Shown: piece by piece, positions 21,226-30,464 of the stretch
How the letters are laid out: every line of letters begins with the position of its first letter
How positions within the stretch are numbered: the first letter of the stretch is position 1
DNA from: Phellopilus nigrolimitatus
Taxonomy: Eukaryota > Basidiomycota > Agaricomycetes > Hymenochaetales > Hymenochaetaceae
DNA: 44,351 bases
Assembly: GCA_021029095.1 (NCBI GenBank)
Contig: JAJOHG010000214.1
Span: 1-44,351, forward strand
Direction: 5' to 3'
Notes under the pieces: model-generated
What the model saw: only the letters and a program-made list of their open reading frames with translations
What the model was told of the DNA's origin: nothing
The model's database searches: none
Position numbers and translations under genes: made by a program

Positions 21226-22446
21226 TACAGTTGATTATCTCATAGTGCATAAGCTACTAATGCATAATATCTAATAATGCATCAAAAATCCGGGAACCGA
21301 CCTCGTCCCAGCCAAAATATGCAAGAAATCTACTATTTAATATTGCATAGAATTTTGGGGATTTATGCATAGATATACAGTCGACTATCTAATAATGCAT
21401 AAGGTCCGTCCCCAGTTTTCGTATGCATTAGTAGATCATATGCAGTAGTAGATGTCGCTTTATTGTGACAATGTGTGACCGTGTAGTATGCTCTTGTCAC
21501 GCCAGTTTAGCGCCGACATTTGCGTGCTTTCCGAAGTGATATAAATTACCGATATAATGATAATAATTGAATTAAAAAGCATCAAAAGATAATGACAACA
21601 GAGAACCTGAGATGTGCTCATAGTAACTGAAAATTGTACAGGAAAGAATGAATGGAGTGTAACTTGTTTATGAGTTGCCAAATCCACGTGTCAGAGGTTC
21701 CACCAGCTGCAGAGACAGTTGATATAGCAGATGTCTCTGGTGAATTTACCTTTCTTGGCTTACGAGTTTGAGGGTGTTATGTGCTTGATTGTTGCGAGGC
21801 CTCCATTTTTCTTTGCTTACATAACAAAGTTTGTGTAGCAATTCGAAAGAGCATTGATTTCTCTTCTGTCCTTTTTTTTTTTTTTTTTTTGCATGCTGGC
21901 TGTCAGAAGTATATTTAATGTCTTGCCGGGATCACCATCGGGATACAAAGTGCATCAAATCTTGACAAAAATTACCCAAAAAGGCATATTTAATAATGCA
22001 TATGGCCAAATTTCGTATGCAGTATTCGATATTGGATTTTATGCATATCTTAGTGGGGACGAAGTCGGTTCCGCCATTTCGTATGCATTAGTAGCTCATA
22101 TGCATTATTAGCTTATGCATTATTAGATAGTCGACTGTATAGGCAATTCTAAAAAGATTTAGCTCCAAGTTTTTGAAAATACATCCCACACTGCTGTAAA
22201 ACTGTTACTTCGGGGACAAAGTTCCAGGATTACGCTTTAAAAGGTGTAAGTTTCGGATTTTCTATGGTTCTGTCATGATATAATATGCCATATTCGGTTG
22301 GTACTGAACTTAGTCACTCGGTATAACAAGAAATATATTATTTAAATCATTTAAAAATCATTTAAACATATTTACTATTGCATAATATCTATTAATGCAT
22401 AGGAATTCTTGGAACGAGCGTATGCATTATGAGATAAGCAACTGTA
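21226..22446. mobile_element. Outer MITE with TA target site (Tc1/mariner-pogo-like), interrupted
   Basis: The left end TACAGTTGATTATCTCATA (from 21226) and the right end, whose reverse complement is TACAGTTGCTTATCTCATA (ending 22446), form an imperfect inverted repeat of about 29 bp. The terminal dinucleotides are TA, as expected for Tc1/mariner superfamily insertions. With the inner element removed it would be roughly 455 bp. It contains no transposase and many ATGCAT-containing subterminal repeats. Related subterminal blocks (GGAACCGACCTCGTCCC and similar) show it belongs to the same broad family as the inner element. Confidence 0.75.
21376..22139. mobile_element. Inner MITE nested in the outer one, perfect 28-bp TIRs
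   Basis: The left TIR at 21376-21403 begins TACAGTCGACTATCTAATAA. The right TIR at 22112-22139 is its exact reverse complement over 28 bases including the TA. Subterminal repeats of GTATGCATTAGTAG type occur near both ends. Perfect TIRs against the imperfect ones of the surrounding element indicate that this insertion is younger. No transposase is encoded; the open frame near 21854-22111 is repeat DNA. A T18 run lies near 21870. Confidence 0.85.
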
Positions 22447-22624
22447 ATCAGAAAGAAAAAATAATGACGGCCGATAGGCTATGCTCACCTCAGTCAACAC
22501 GGTATAAGACTGAGGTGCACATACATATCTTATTTATAAAGTAATAAGAGCAAATAAATAATTAAGAATGGAATGGGTACTACACTGTGGCGAGACCCGA
22601 GCTGCATATATGCGCTTCTATATT

Positions 22625-22690
22625 TAAATACAGCATTTCCATCGACAAGCAGTACTGAGCGCTCTACGATTACGATATACTGGGATCTAC
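22625..22690 (-). repeat. 3'-flank tag of F-box copy A
   Basis: Read on the minus strand after the gene's stop, this has CAGTATATCGTAATCGTAGA followed by AGTACTGCTTGTCGATGG and AAATGCTGTAT. The same tag lies downstream of copy B (39.44 kb), and partial copies lie at 20.9 and 25.08 kb. Confidence 0.7.
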
Positions 22691-22717
22691 GTGTCTACCG
22701 GATAACAATGCAAAGTT

Positions 22718-24351
22718 TCAGTCAAGGTACTGGATGATGATGGGTTGCTCCGTCGCAGAGTGGGATACCTCCGTCGCAAAGTAGACCGCGCCGCTGTAGA
22801 ACTCCACTTTCGCTGTGTGAGCGCGCGGCATGTCGAGTGTGTGATACACCACTTCTCCCTCGCAAGAGACCGTAGCGAGCACAAACACGTCCCCTTCGTT
22901 GCATTTAGTCTTGACCATAACCGAGCCAGCCTGCGAAGGCCGGCTCGCGGAAGTGTACCGGCCAATATGCGGGTCCAAGTTTATAGGCCCCGGACGCTCA
23001 AGGTGCGTGATGGATGGAAGACTGACGTTTGGGCCAGCTGTAACTGCAGGAAACTCCAAGAGGAAAGCGTCCAGCACAGGGAATAATCGATCTCGGATAT
23101 GTTTGCCTGCCAACGTAGTAATAGATATGCCTTTTCGCTTTCGTCCCGCTTCGGGCATCCAATGGAAGGTGCAGATGGACAGCTGTGTAACATCATTCAC
23201 GACACCCGGAATGCGGCAGCTGGCATGGGGAATGTCACGCAGAATCAGTGTCGCGCCTCGCGCGGGAGCCCTAGGCCGGATGTTGCGTATGGACGAAAGC
23301 CGAAAGGCGATGATTGACCTGTTCTCCTGGGGACCGAACACGCCAATGAGATAGCCATCTACAAAGTGAACGTCATTGCAAGAACACTATACAGAAGAAA
23401 AGCATCAGTCCGTTTCATCCCACGCGCGTTCATAAAATGTGCATACGCACGCCGCGGATTAGGACAGAGCGGTCTTCTCTCCAGAATGACACAAGAAGGT
23501 CGTTCCCCACGGAGACCGTCAATACATCGCCACTCAGCTTCGCGGATCGCACTACAGATAACCTATGTGTTCTTTCAAGTTCTTTCGGTGTGCATTTGTA
23601 AGGCGGTTTATCGGGCTTTACTGAAGAGGGCGGGATTTGAAATATCGCAACAGTCCTGAACAGCAGTAAAGTGTCAGTATGACAATAGCAGATTCGAATG
23701 TTCCATCGACATCATATTTCTTACCTTTCGCGGTCACGCCTGTCACTAAATTCGGTCACAGCGAGCACGTGCACGTTGCCGTTCGTCTGCATGTCATAAG
23801 CGAATCTGCACACGATCATCCCATATGTATTATATCGTGCATCGTTACGGTGACTCCAGACACACTCGCCGCCCGGCACGGACCAGCACTGCAAGTCGCC
23901 ATCATTCAAAAGGACGAGGAGGAGCGCACCGCCAGGGAGCAGCTCCATGTCCACAACAAAGACAAGTGGTTCAGTTTTGATACGTATCATGGTTTCGCGT
24001 GTGGGTCGCAGCGGGGCGGAGCCGGTGCTGTTGCGATGGCGCCGCTGTGCGCGCACGACTAGGTTGCGCAGGTCTTGCCAGGGGAGGTCATCGACGGAGA
24101 CATGGTGGGGAAGATCGGGTGCATGAGCTTGATCCAGTGCACGGAGGCGTTCTAGCCAGGAGATTTTGTTGGAGACCACCTCGCGAAAAAACTTGCATGT
24201 CTGAAACAAAAAAAACAATGAATTAGATTCACAGTCAGACAAACATGTTGGATACACGCACAGCCTCGAGAGACAGGACTTCCTCAATGTCAGAAATCGA
24301 GGCGATGTCGTGCCAGATATCATTTGAGACTGCAGAAACGTTGGTAGGCAT
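22718..24351 (-). CDS. F-box-type protein, paralog A
   Basis: A 479-residue protein from exons 24351-24262, 24200-23725, 23655-23451 and 23386-22718 (introns 61, 69, 64 nt). The N-terminus is a short F-box-like domain: NDIWHDIASISDIEEVLSL, then after intron 1 TCKFFREVVSNKISWLERLR, with the usual Trp. The rest resembles the WD-like C-terminal region of a family abundant in Agaricomycetes (LPWQDLRNLVVRA, VVDMELLPGGALLLVL, GDLQCWSVPGGECVW, ISVGNDLLVSFWRED-type blades, RLSSIRNIRP). A role as SCF ubiquitin-ligase substrate receptor is inferred from the F-box only. Closely related to paralog B at 37.8-39.4 kb, with the same intron positions. It lies between transposable elements and is transcribed toward the nested MITEs. 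Confidence 0.85.
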
Positions 24352-24384
24352 TGCTGAATGGTTCGATGGGCAATGTACACAGCG

Positions 24385-24410
24385 TTTTTATATTCCTCGC
24401 ATTCTTATAT
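24385..24410 (-). promoter_or_regulatory. Twin TATA-like elements of F-box copy A
   Basis: On the minus strand CATATAAGAATG and AATATAAAAACG stand 35-60 bp upstream of the ATG at 24351. Both are conserved base for base in copy B (37697-37722), which supports a function. Confidence 0.5.
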
Positions 24411-24412
24411 GC

Positions 24413-24745
24413 CTCAAGCAGTTTGCGCCAGGCTCGTAACCAGTTACCATGTGGCGGATACTCCATGGTGGATGGCTGCGGGCCTAAGTTTGCACGGGGC
24501 AGGAAGCATGGCTCTCGGGACTCAAGCAGTATGCGTCAAGCTCGTAACCAGTTACCGTGTGGCCGATACTCCGTGGTGGATAGCTTCGAGACTAAGTTCG
24601 CACGGGGCAGGAAGCAACTTGGCTGTCGGGACTCGGGCAGTTTGCGCCAGGCTCGTAAAAGCCAGTTACCACGTGGCCGATACTCCGTGGATGGCTTCGG
24701 GACTAGGTTCCGCGGGGCAGGGAGCAAAGCTGTCGAGACGCGCGA
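24413..24745. repeat. Promoter minisatellite, three units of 108-111 bp (copy A)
   Basis: Units begin CTCAAGCAGT or CTCGGGCAGT at 24413, 24521 and 24632. Each contains GTAACCAGTTAC-like near-palindromes, GATACTCC[AG]TGG and GGGGCAGG. The array starts about 60 bp upstream of the F-box copy A start codon. Copy B has the same array with two units. Confidence 0.85.
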
Positions 24746-24956
24746 TCATTGCTCTGCAAGACTTGCTCGAAAGAGCGTGTGCAAGACCGGGCGGTGGCGG
24801 CTGAGAGCGTTTCGTGCGGATGCGACTGCCTGGTCCGCATGTCCATTAGATGAATTCCTGGAGAAAGGACCTTGCCGATATTACTGCAGATAAAGTCTCT
24901 TATAAAATGAGATATTAGCCCATCTCAATTCTGTGGAAGTCGAGTACATGTCTGTG

Positions 24957-24999
24957 GAAATGTGTTGGTAACTCGAAAAATGTGTTGGTAACTCGAAAA
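24957..24999. repeat. Short tandem duplication, about 20 bp x 2
   Basis: AATGTGTTGGTAACTCGAAA occurs twice in a row. Local replication slippage is the likely origin. Confidence 0.7.
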
Positions 25000-25064
25000 A
25001 TCGTGTTTTTTTATTTATTTTAGAGTCTTGCACCAGCCCGGAACTCTTGCAGAATCATTTTGGT

Positions 25065-25485
25065 AATCGCAGAGAATTCAGTGCTGCTTGTCGATGGGCA
25101 TAGTAATTTTTTATAAAATGCCGAGCGTGCAATTGAATTTCGACAACGCAAGGAACTTGACCGAGTGCGGCGCCAATTTCCTCGAGCGCGTCTTGCTTCT
25201 GTCAGGCTCGTGATCTCTAATTCAAAGGCTCACGTGTTTGTCTCGCCGAGACTTGGCCGGGACGTGCTGCAGCCAGCTGAGAACGGTGTGCAAGAACCTT
25301 GACTCAGAATCAGAAAGCGCTCGGTACAGATTGATGACAAGACCCATAGAAATCTTAGGACAGAAAGACGCCGGTGTGGTAGTTGTTTGCTGTATCCCGA
25401 AAAAGGCGCTCAACACAGGGAGCGGCAGCCATTACGTAACGCGGATGGCCATCCGCACCCGAACCCGCCCGCTCTGAGCTCGGCG
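25065..25485 (+). repeat. Composite relic: F-box 3'-flank tag plus duplicated module
   Basis: The block starts with AGTGCTGCTTGTCGATGG (the tag found downstream of both F-box genes). It runs through CAGGCTCGTGATCT and CACGTGTTTGTCTCGCCGAG, then directly into the GACGTGCTGCAGCCAGCTGA module, ending CCCGCCCGCTCTGAGCTCGG. At 20.0-20.9 kb the two halves exist with the tag part inverted, so an inversion at a CCGAG/CTCGG microhomology separates the two arrangements. No intact coding sequence lies inside. Confidence 0.65.
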
Positions 25486-25742
25486 TTCAACCGGTTCCGC
25501 CCGTCGATCTCGTCATCGCAGTAAAGTCACAAAACTTTCACAACAGCAAAAGAAAAGCATGGTAATGACGATAAATAAATTCGATGAAATGCGTGTCTCT
25601 ATTTTCTATACAGAAATATGCTGGAAGAGGGCTAGTGCTACAAATGCGAATGACGTGGGTGTTTTTTTGCACGATGGATGTGAAGATGATGATGTGTCGG
25701 TAGTCAGACGAGACGTGCGTCTACGTGCGCTGCGCGGCCTCT

Positions 25743-27244
25743 TCAGTACTTCTCCACCGGGAGCTTTACGGCCGGGATGGCGAGCTTGTCCATCAGGTTC
25801 TGCACCGGGCCGTGCGTGCTGCGCTCGGGCAGCTCGATCTCCGTCATCGGGGGCAGGTTCATCAGTATCTGCGCGCGGTCTTTCACGTCCTTGCCCTCGT
25901 ACAGCACCTCGTAAATCTGAGTAGAAAGTGTTCGTTAGCACGTTTGCCTGCACGCTTGAGAAGCGCGTGCTACTCACCCCCCTCGCGATCGGCGCGTTCA
26001 CGCCGAGCTCGTCGATGATGGCCTTGAGGCCCTTCGCGGTCGTGACGCCCTCCGCGACGCTGCCGAGCGTGCGCACGATCTCGTCGAGCTTCTCGCCCTT
26101 GCCGAGGCGGTACCCGACGGTGTGGTTGCGGCTCGTCGGCGAGCTGCACGTCAGGAAGAGGTCGCCGACGCCCGCGAGCGACAGGAACGTCAGCGGGTTC
26201 GCGCCGTACGCCGCGCCGATGCGCGTCATCTCGGCGAGTCCGCGCGTGATGAGCACTGGAATGACGTCGTGAGCATGGGTATCGCCCGGGAGAGAAGGGT
26301 GGGAGTGGGAGTAGCTTACTGGCACGAGTGTTGTCCTCGAACCCGAGGCCGTCCGCAATTCCGCAGGCGATTGCGTAGACGTTCTTCAAGGCACCGGCGA
26401 GCTCGATACCGATGGGATCGGTGCCCATGTAGCTAGACGCAATGTACCCCGTCAGCGCGTGTGCAAGAAAATGAGGTAGATTGGTAGCTGACCATCGGAA
26501 CCATGGCTGGTGGAAGACCTGCGATGCGCGCAGAGCATGCTCCTTGGAAAGCGACGCAATAGAGACGGAAGTTGGCTGCCTTCGAACGACTAGAGAAAAC
26601 ACGTGTTAATCGACGGGTCGCATAGATCGTTACGTGTGTCTCGCTTACTTTCTTTCGCGAACGACGGTCCAGACTAAAATGACAGCCATGGCGTCAGCAG
26701 GCGGAAAGGGCGCGTGTCTCAGAATACGTAAATACGTACAAGGAACGTCGCGACTCTAGCGACCTCTGGGCCGCATGTGTCGGCGATGATCTCGAGCGTC
26801 AGCGACTGCGTGATGGTCTCGATGCCCTTGTTCACGAAGATGAGGAGGGGCAGGTTGTCCGCGTCAAGGCGCGGGCGCAGCTCCGTGAGGGTTTTCCTGA
26901 ACAGGCTGGTTCAGATGAGTGCATCGTGGGCGAGGGCACGGCGAAAATGCATACCTCAGGCCCTGCGTCGGGATCGCGAAGAGCAGGACGTCGCAGCCCC
27001 TGAGCACCTCCGCGGAGGGCAGCTCGGGGCCGATCGCGGTGATGCTCGCGGGGAAGTGGTGCTCCTTGAGGTACTCGGAGTTGCGGTGGTGCTCGTTGAA
27101 GAACTTGACCTGGCGCTCGTTGCGCGACCAGAGCAGCACGTCGTGCTCCGAGTCGCCGAGGTGGTCTGCGAGGCAGCTGCCGAAGTTGCCCGCGCCGAGC
27201 ACGCAGATGCGCGACTTGGGCGGCGAGGAGGGCGTGGTGGTCAT
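25743..27244 (-). CDS. gpsA: Glycerol-3-phosphate dehydrogenase [NAD(P)+], GpsA type
   Basis: Interconverts dihydroxyacetone phosphate and sn-glycerol 3-phosphate, feeding glycerolipid and glycerol metabolism. The protein has 377 residues from seven exons: 27244-26955, 26896-26740, 26673-26649, 26589-26493, 26432-26320, 26255-25978, 25916-25743; all phases fit. Exon 3 is a 25-nt microexon encoding SGPSFAKE. The Rossmann motif GAGNFGS lies near residue 18. The signatures SGPSFAKE, ELAGALKNVYAIACGIADGL, ITRGLAEMTRIGAAYGA, LAGVGDLFLTC, SRNHTVGYRLGKG and VAEGVTTAKGL are those of bacterial GpsA. They differ from eukaryotic GPD1 (which has SGANIA.EVA-type and GAGF.DGL blocks). No N-terminal targeting signal is obvious. 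Lineage-wide ancient transfer from bacteria is one explanation; a search would settle how widespread it is in fungi. Confidence 0.92.
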
Positions 27245-27356
27245 GTTGAAGATGGGTTTGGGCGGAGAGGAGGCTGAGAGTACGGTGCGGTGGAGTTGGT
27301 GGTGGTGAGAGTAGGAGTTCAAGTTGTGATGCGCTTTTGGACTGAAAGGGCGGGCA

Positions 27357-27363
27357 TTATATA
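27357..27363 (-). promoter_or_regulatory. TATA-like element of the GpsA-type gene
   Basis: On the minus strand TATATAA lies 113 bp upstream of the ATG at 27244, before a leader rich in CACCA and CTC. Confidence 0.45.
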
Positions 27364-27609
27364 GGAAAATAGCGGGCCCCCAACGGTGACAAAGCAGCGT
27401 ACATAAGCGCGAGGGAAGAGTGGAGAGGGTGGAGACACGCCGTGCGGCGGCGGGAGCGCGTCTCATTCGACCCGACCTGCGACGACGTACGTGTAACGTC
27501 GGCTGCAGCCAATCGACAGCGCGAAGACGCCCCTGCGCGCGACGCCGCGCCCCCCAACCAGCAGCGTGGGACCCTCCGGACTTCCGGCTTCGGGCCCCGT
27601 ACAATTAAA

Positions 27610-28324
27610 AATGGGCCCAGGCTTGGCTTGGCCCCGCATAATTGGAACGGGCCGAGACACGCTTGCCGATCCTTGGGTAAGCCAATCGAAGACCTCCAAA
27701 TCCTACAAAAACGTCACTCGGGATTGCACGGGCTGCATTATCTGAACCGTCGATTACATAGTAAGTAGTCGGGCTCCAAATTGGAGCAAAGATACCTCGC
27801 ATTCGGACATGGACAACAAAGTTTTATAGTGACGTTCAGACTCGTAATTCATCGAAAATATCATCAGGCCTGGCGCTCCGACTCTTTGAGCGTCATAATA
27901 CCTTCTCGATTTTTTCATGGCTCTGAGGCTCTCCAATCTGGTTACGAGCTGTTCCGACTGTTCTGTAATACACACCATCCACCATTTCTCCCCAACTGTA
28001 ATTTGTGCACAACACTACAAGCCTATTTAATCATTAGTGATGTCGGTCGTGGGTCAAGTTTGAGAATAGAGAAATTCGGTCTTGGGCTTAAATTCCATGT
28101 CTCCCACTTCGTGTACGCATACGTATTTTGTTGTGCTCTTTGATATTGGCACATTCTATCGGATTACACAGCCCAATCCCATGAGATCACTTCCATTCAG
28201 AGTTGCATAAGGCCTCTTCGAAGCGTTTGGAAACCAAACGATTCTATTAAATCTTGCGGACATGTAAAGCTAACTGTGCAGGCTTGTTGAAATGTTGTAG
28301 AGCATCGCACTGGAAATTTAGACG
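27610..28324. other. Spacer without a gene
   Basis: Beyond the GpsA-type promoter I see no supported coding sequence, RNA gene or mobile element on either strand. Open frames here are short and have no protein-like features. Confidence 0.4.
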
Positions 28325-28807
28325 TCAAGACGCTGACTCCGGGAAAAGATCTATATAAGTGGCGAGCGAGCTGTCGGCCGCACCCGAGGTCGACAAACCG
28401 AAGGTAGCGAGGCCGACTTTGCAGCCCTGGTTGACGAGCAGTTCGATTTGAACGGGAAGGCCTTTGGGGACAGTCACAGCGGAGGAGGGCCAGTTTGCGC
28501 TTTCAGTCATTCATGCATGTACTGAAGAAATTATGAAATCGGCTTTGCTAACGCACGAAGCTTTACGGGCAGAATACAAATCTTCATTAAAGAACAGTGC
28601 ATCCTCGAGCCACAGACGGGAGATACATGTATCCACGCGCATACGCTCGAACGAGACCTCTTTTTGACACTGCATTTCGCCGTCTCTGCTTCTCAGATTC
28701 AGCAGAAGACTGAGAACAGAGGCTGGCAGGGAGAAGGCCGTAGCACCTGGAGGCCTGAGACAAGAAGACGAGTTCTGGGCAGCTATCATATCCTCCGGGC
28801 TTGCCAT
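28325..28807 (-). CDS. Hypothetical two-exon protein, weak support
   Basis: Exons 28807-28557 and 28499-28325 joined by a 57-nt intron (GTGCGT..TGACTGAAAG) give 141 residues, starting MASPEDMIAAQNSSS and ending TYIDLFPESAS. The second exon reads like real protein (ANWPSSAVTVPKGLPVQIEL, GLATFGLSTSG). The first exon overlaps the repeat shared with 19.5 kb, in which reading frames are not conserved. This argues against a constrained protein there. No family recognised. It may be a young or decaying gene. Confidence 0.3.
28570..28790. repeat. Dispersed repeat, inverted copy of 19.54-19.76 kb
   Basis: Matches the 19.5-kb segment in reverse orientation with several indels, as described there. On the plus strand a different frame (RFSRRLRTEAG) corresponds to the open minus frame of the other copy (RFFKRLRTGAG). 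This hints that the ancestral gene, if any, was on this strand. Confidence 0.55.
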
Positions 28808-30464
28808 AGCGCAATGTTTACGCCGCGAGAAAAGCCGAACGCGGAGGCGAAAAGCACAAGCGCTGCATTTACTTGTCCGTTGCGAGAATGATATCAGTGG
28901 TTTTCAGACGAAACACACCAGCTGAAATGCAGCAATTGCAACCTCTTGAAGTAGTGCAGTGAGTGCCAAGACCCACTAAACATCTGGGTGACTATCCTAG
29001 CCTCGAGAGCTCTCCCTTCAACATCCAGAGCATTCCGCCAGCGCCGAGAACGATGAAGCGAAGACTCGATCCCGTAGAGGACATGATAGCAAACAAGTAT
29101 TGTAGATCAGTTAACATAAGCAGCGAGCACGGACTTTAAGCAGAGCAATCTTGAAGTTTGATCCAATTATCAGACGTAGAAATGCATTTTGACGCATTGC
29201 GTAGATAGCTGCGGATGAATGAGTGCTTCTCAGCGAGCCATCCAGGTGAACATCATCATACGCAGAAAACGGGCGCGGTCTTTACACCGGTTCAAGCGGA
29301 GAATGAAAGTTCCGGTGGCGTCTGCTCGAAGCCGACATACTTCCAACACTCCGACGTACGTCAGATTTCTAGACAAAAATGACATTAGGCTAAGCCTGGA
29401 GCTAATTTCGGCTGCCGATGTGAGTAATTACTTGTACTTGCTGGTGAGTGCTTTTTTTTTTTTTTTGAGGAATGGCCATCACTCCGGTCCCAAGAGCTGT
29501 TATTGAATTTCGGCGGAGGTAAGGAAACCTTGTCCAGTGAACAAGCTACAAATCGAGCATTGCTGTGGGAAAAAATATGTATATGCTTTCGCACTCACTT
29601 CGTGATTAGGTCTGGCTGCAGGCTGCGGCGCGGCGGCTGAAAATACCGTCTCCTGAGCTATTTTTTATCATGAACTATTTTCGGCTTGTTCCCATGAAAG
29701 ACCGTCCGATTTCGGCCTGGCGCGAGCTTACCTGCCGCTTGTCAGCGGACTGCGAGGCATTGAACAGTTTCAGAGTTTCCACCGATTTTTGAACTCGCCC
29801 GGTTCCTCTTAGTAGCATCCGTTTTGAAGACGAGCAGAAATGTCATTCGTTGAGCTAGACATTTAGCTGACTTCAGCTCTAAGTAATCCTTGCTTTTCTG
29901 GACGTTGTTAAAGACGACGGCGGGGATGCGTGCGGAGATATTCTTAGCCCCTTTGATCCTGTAGCGCTGCCACTGCGTGATGTCGGGAGTATTTGTTGAT
30001 CGAAGGGTCGAAGGTTCGAGATACGAGTTGTATATGACTTGATAACGTTCTTTTCTATTCCTCAGCCTATAGAGTTTCCAGACGAGTTTACATAGTTTTT
30101 GACTTCCAGGTTGTATGAGGAAGTGGCTGGCAATCTCGATCTGAAAAGTAAGGCTTCGTGATAATATATATTAACAACAAAAATTAAGCAGTGAGATTGA
30201 TATATAAAGAAAAATACCAATGCTGGAACTCAGAGGACAAGACAAACCTGCCGAATAGTTTGGTCAGTGGTACATTTTCTTAGAAATGCGGTACACTGTG
30301 GGAGGGAAAGGGAAGTAAGAATTCAATAAAGGGCCGGGCTGACTTCCTTTCTGGGAGATGTTACATGATTTCACGCGACGGCGATTCGTCCTATTCCATC
30401 CATCCACGACGTCGCCAGCGGCGACCACGCTCCTTTCCCCTTACCTTCTCCTTCTCAGCTGACG
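28808..30464. other. Long spacer upstream of the chitin synthase
   Basis: About 1.65 kb without a supported gene. There are short frames near 29051 (MKRRLDPVEDMIANKY) and 29219-29506, neither with family resemblance nor joinable exons, and a T15 run at about 29451. The last few hundred bases presumably hold the chitin synthase promoter; a C/T-rich leader stands just before its ATG at 30465. Confidence 0.4.

Noticed and set aside
21854..22111. 85-codon frame starting before a poly-T stretch
   Set aside because: It lies wholly within the inner MITE and translates the T run and ATGCAT repeats; not a transposase.
24351..24893. Frames of 148-180 codons with repeated peptides (RQARNQLPCG, CARLVTSYHVA)
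   Set aside because: These are translations of the 108-bp tandem repeats in the F-box promoter. The internal peptide repetition reflects DNA repeats, and the same appears in reverse beside copy B.
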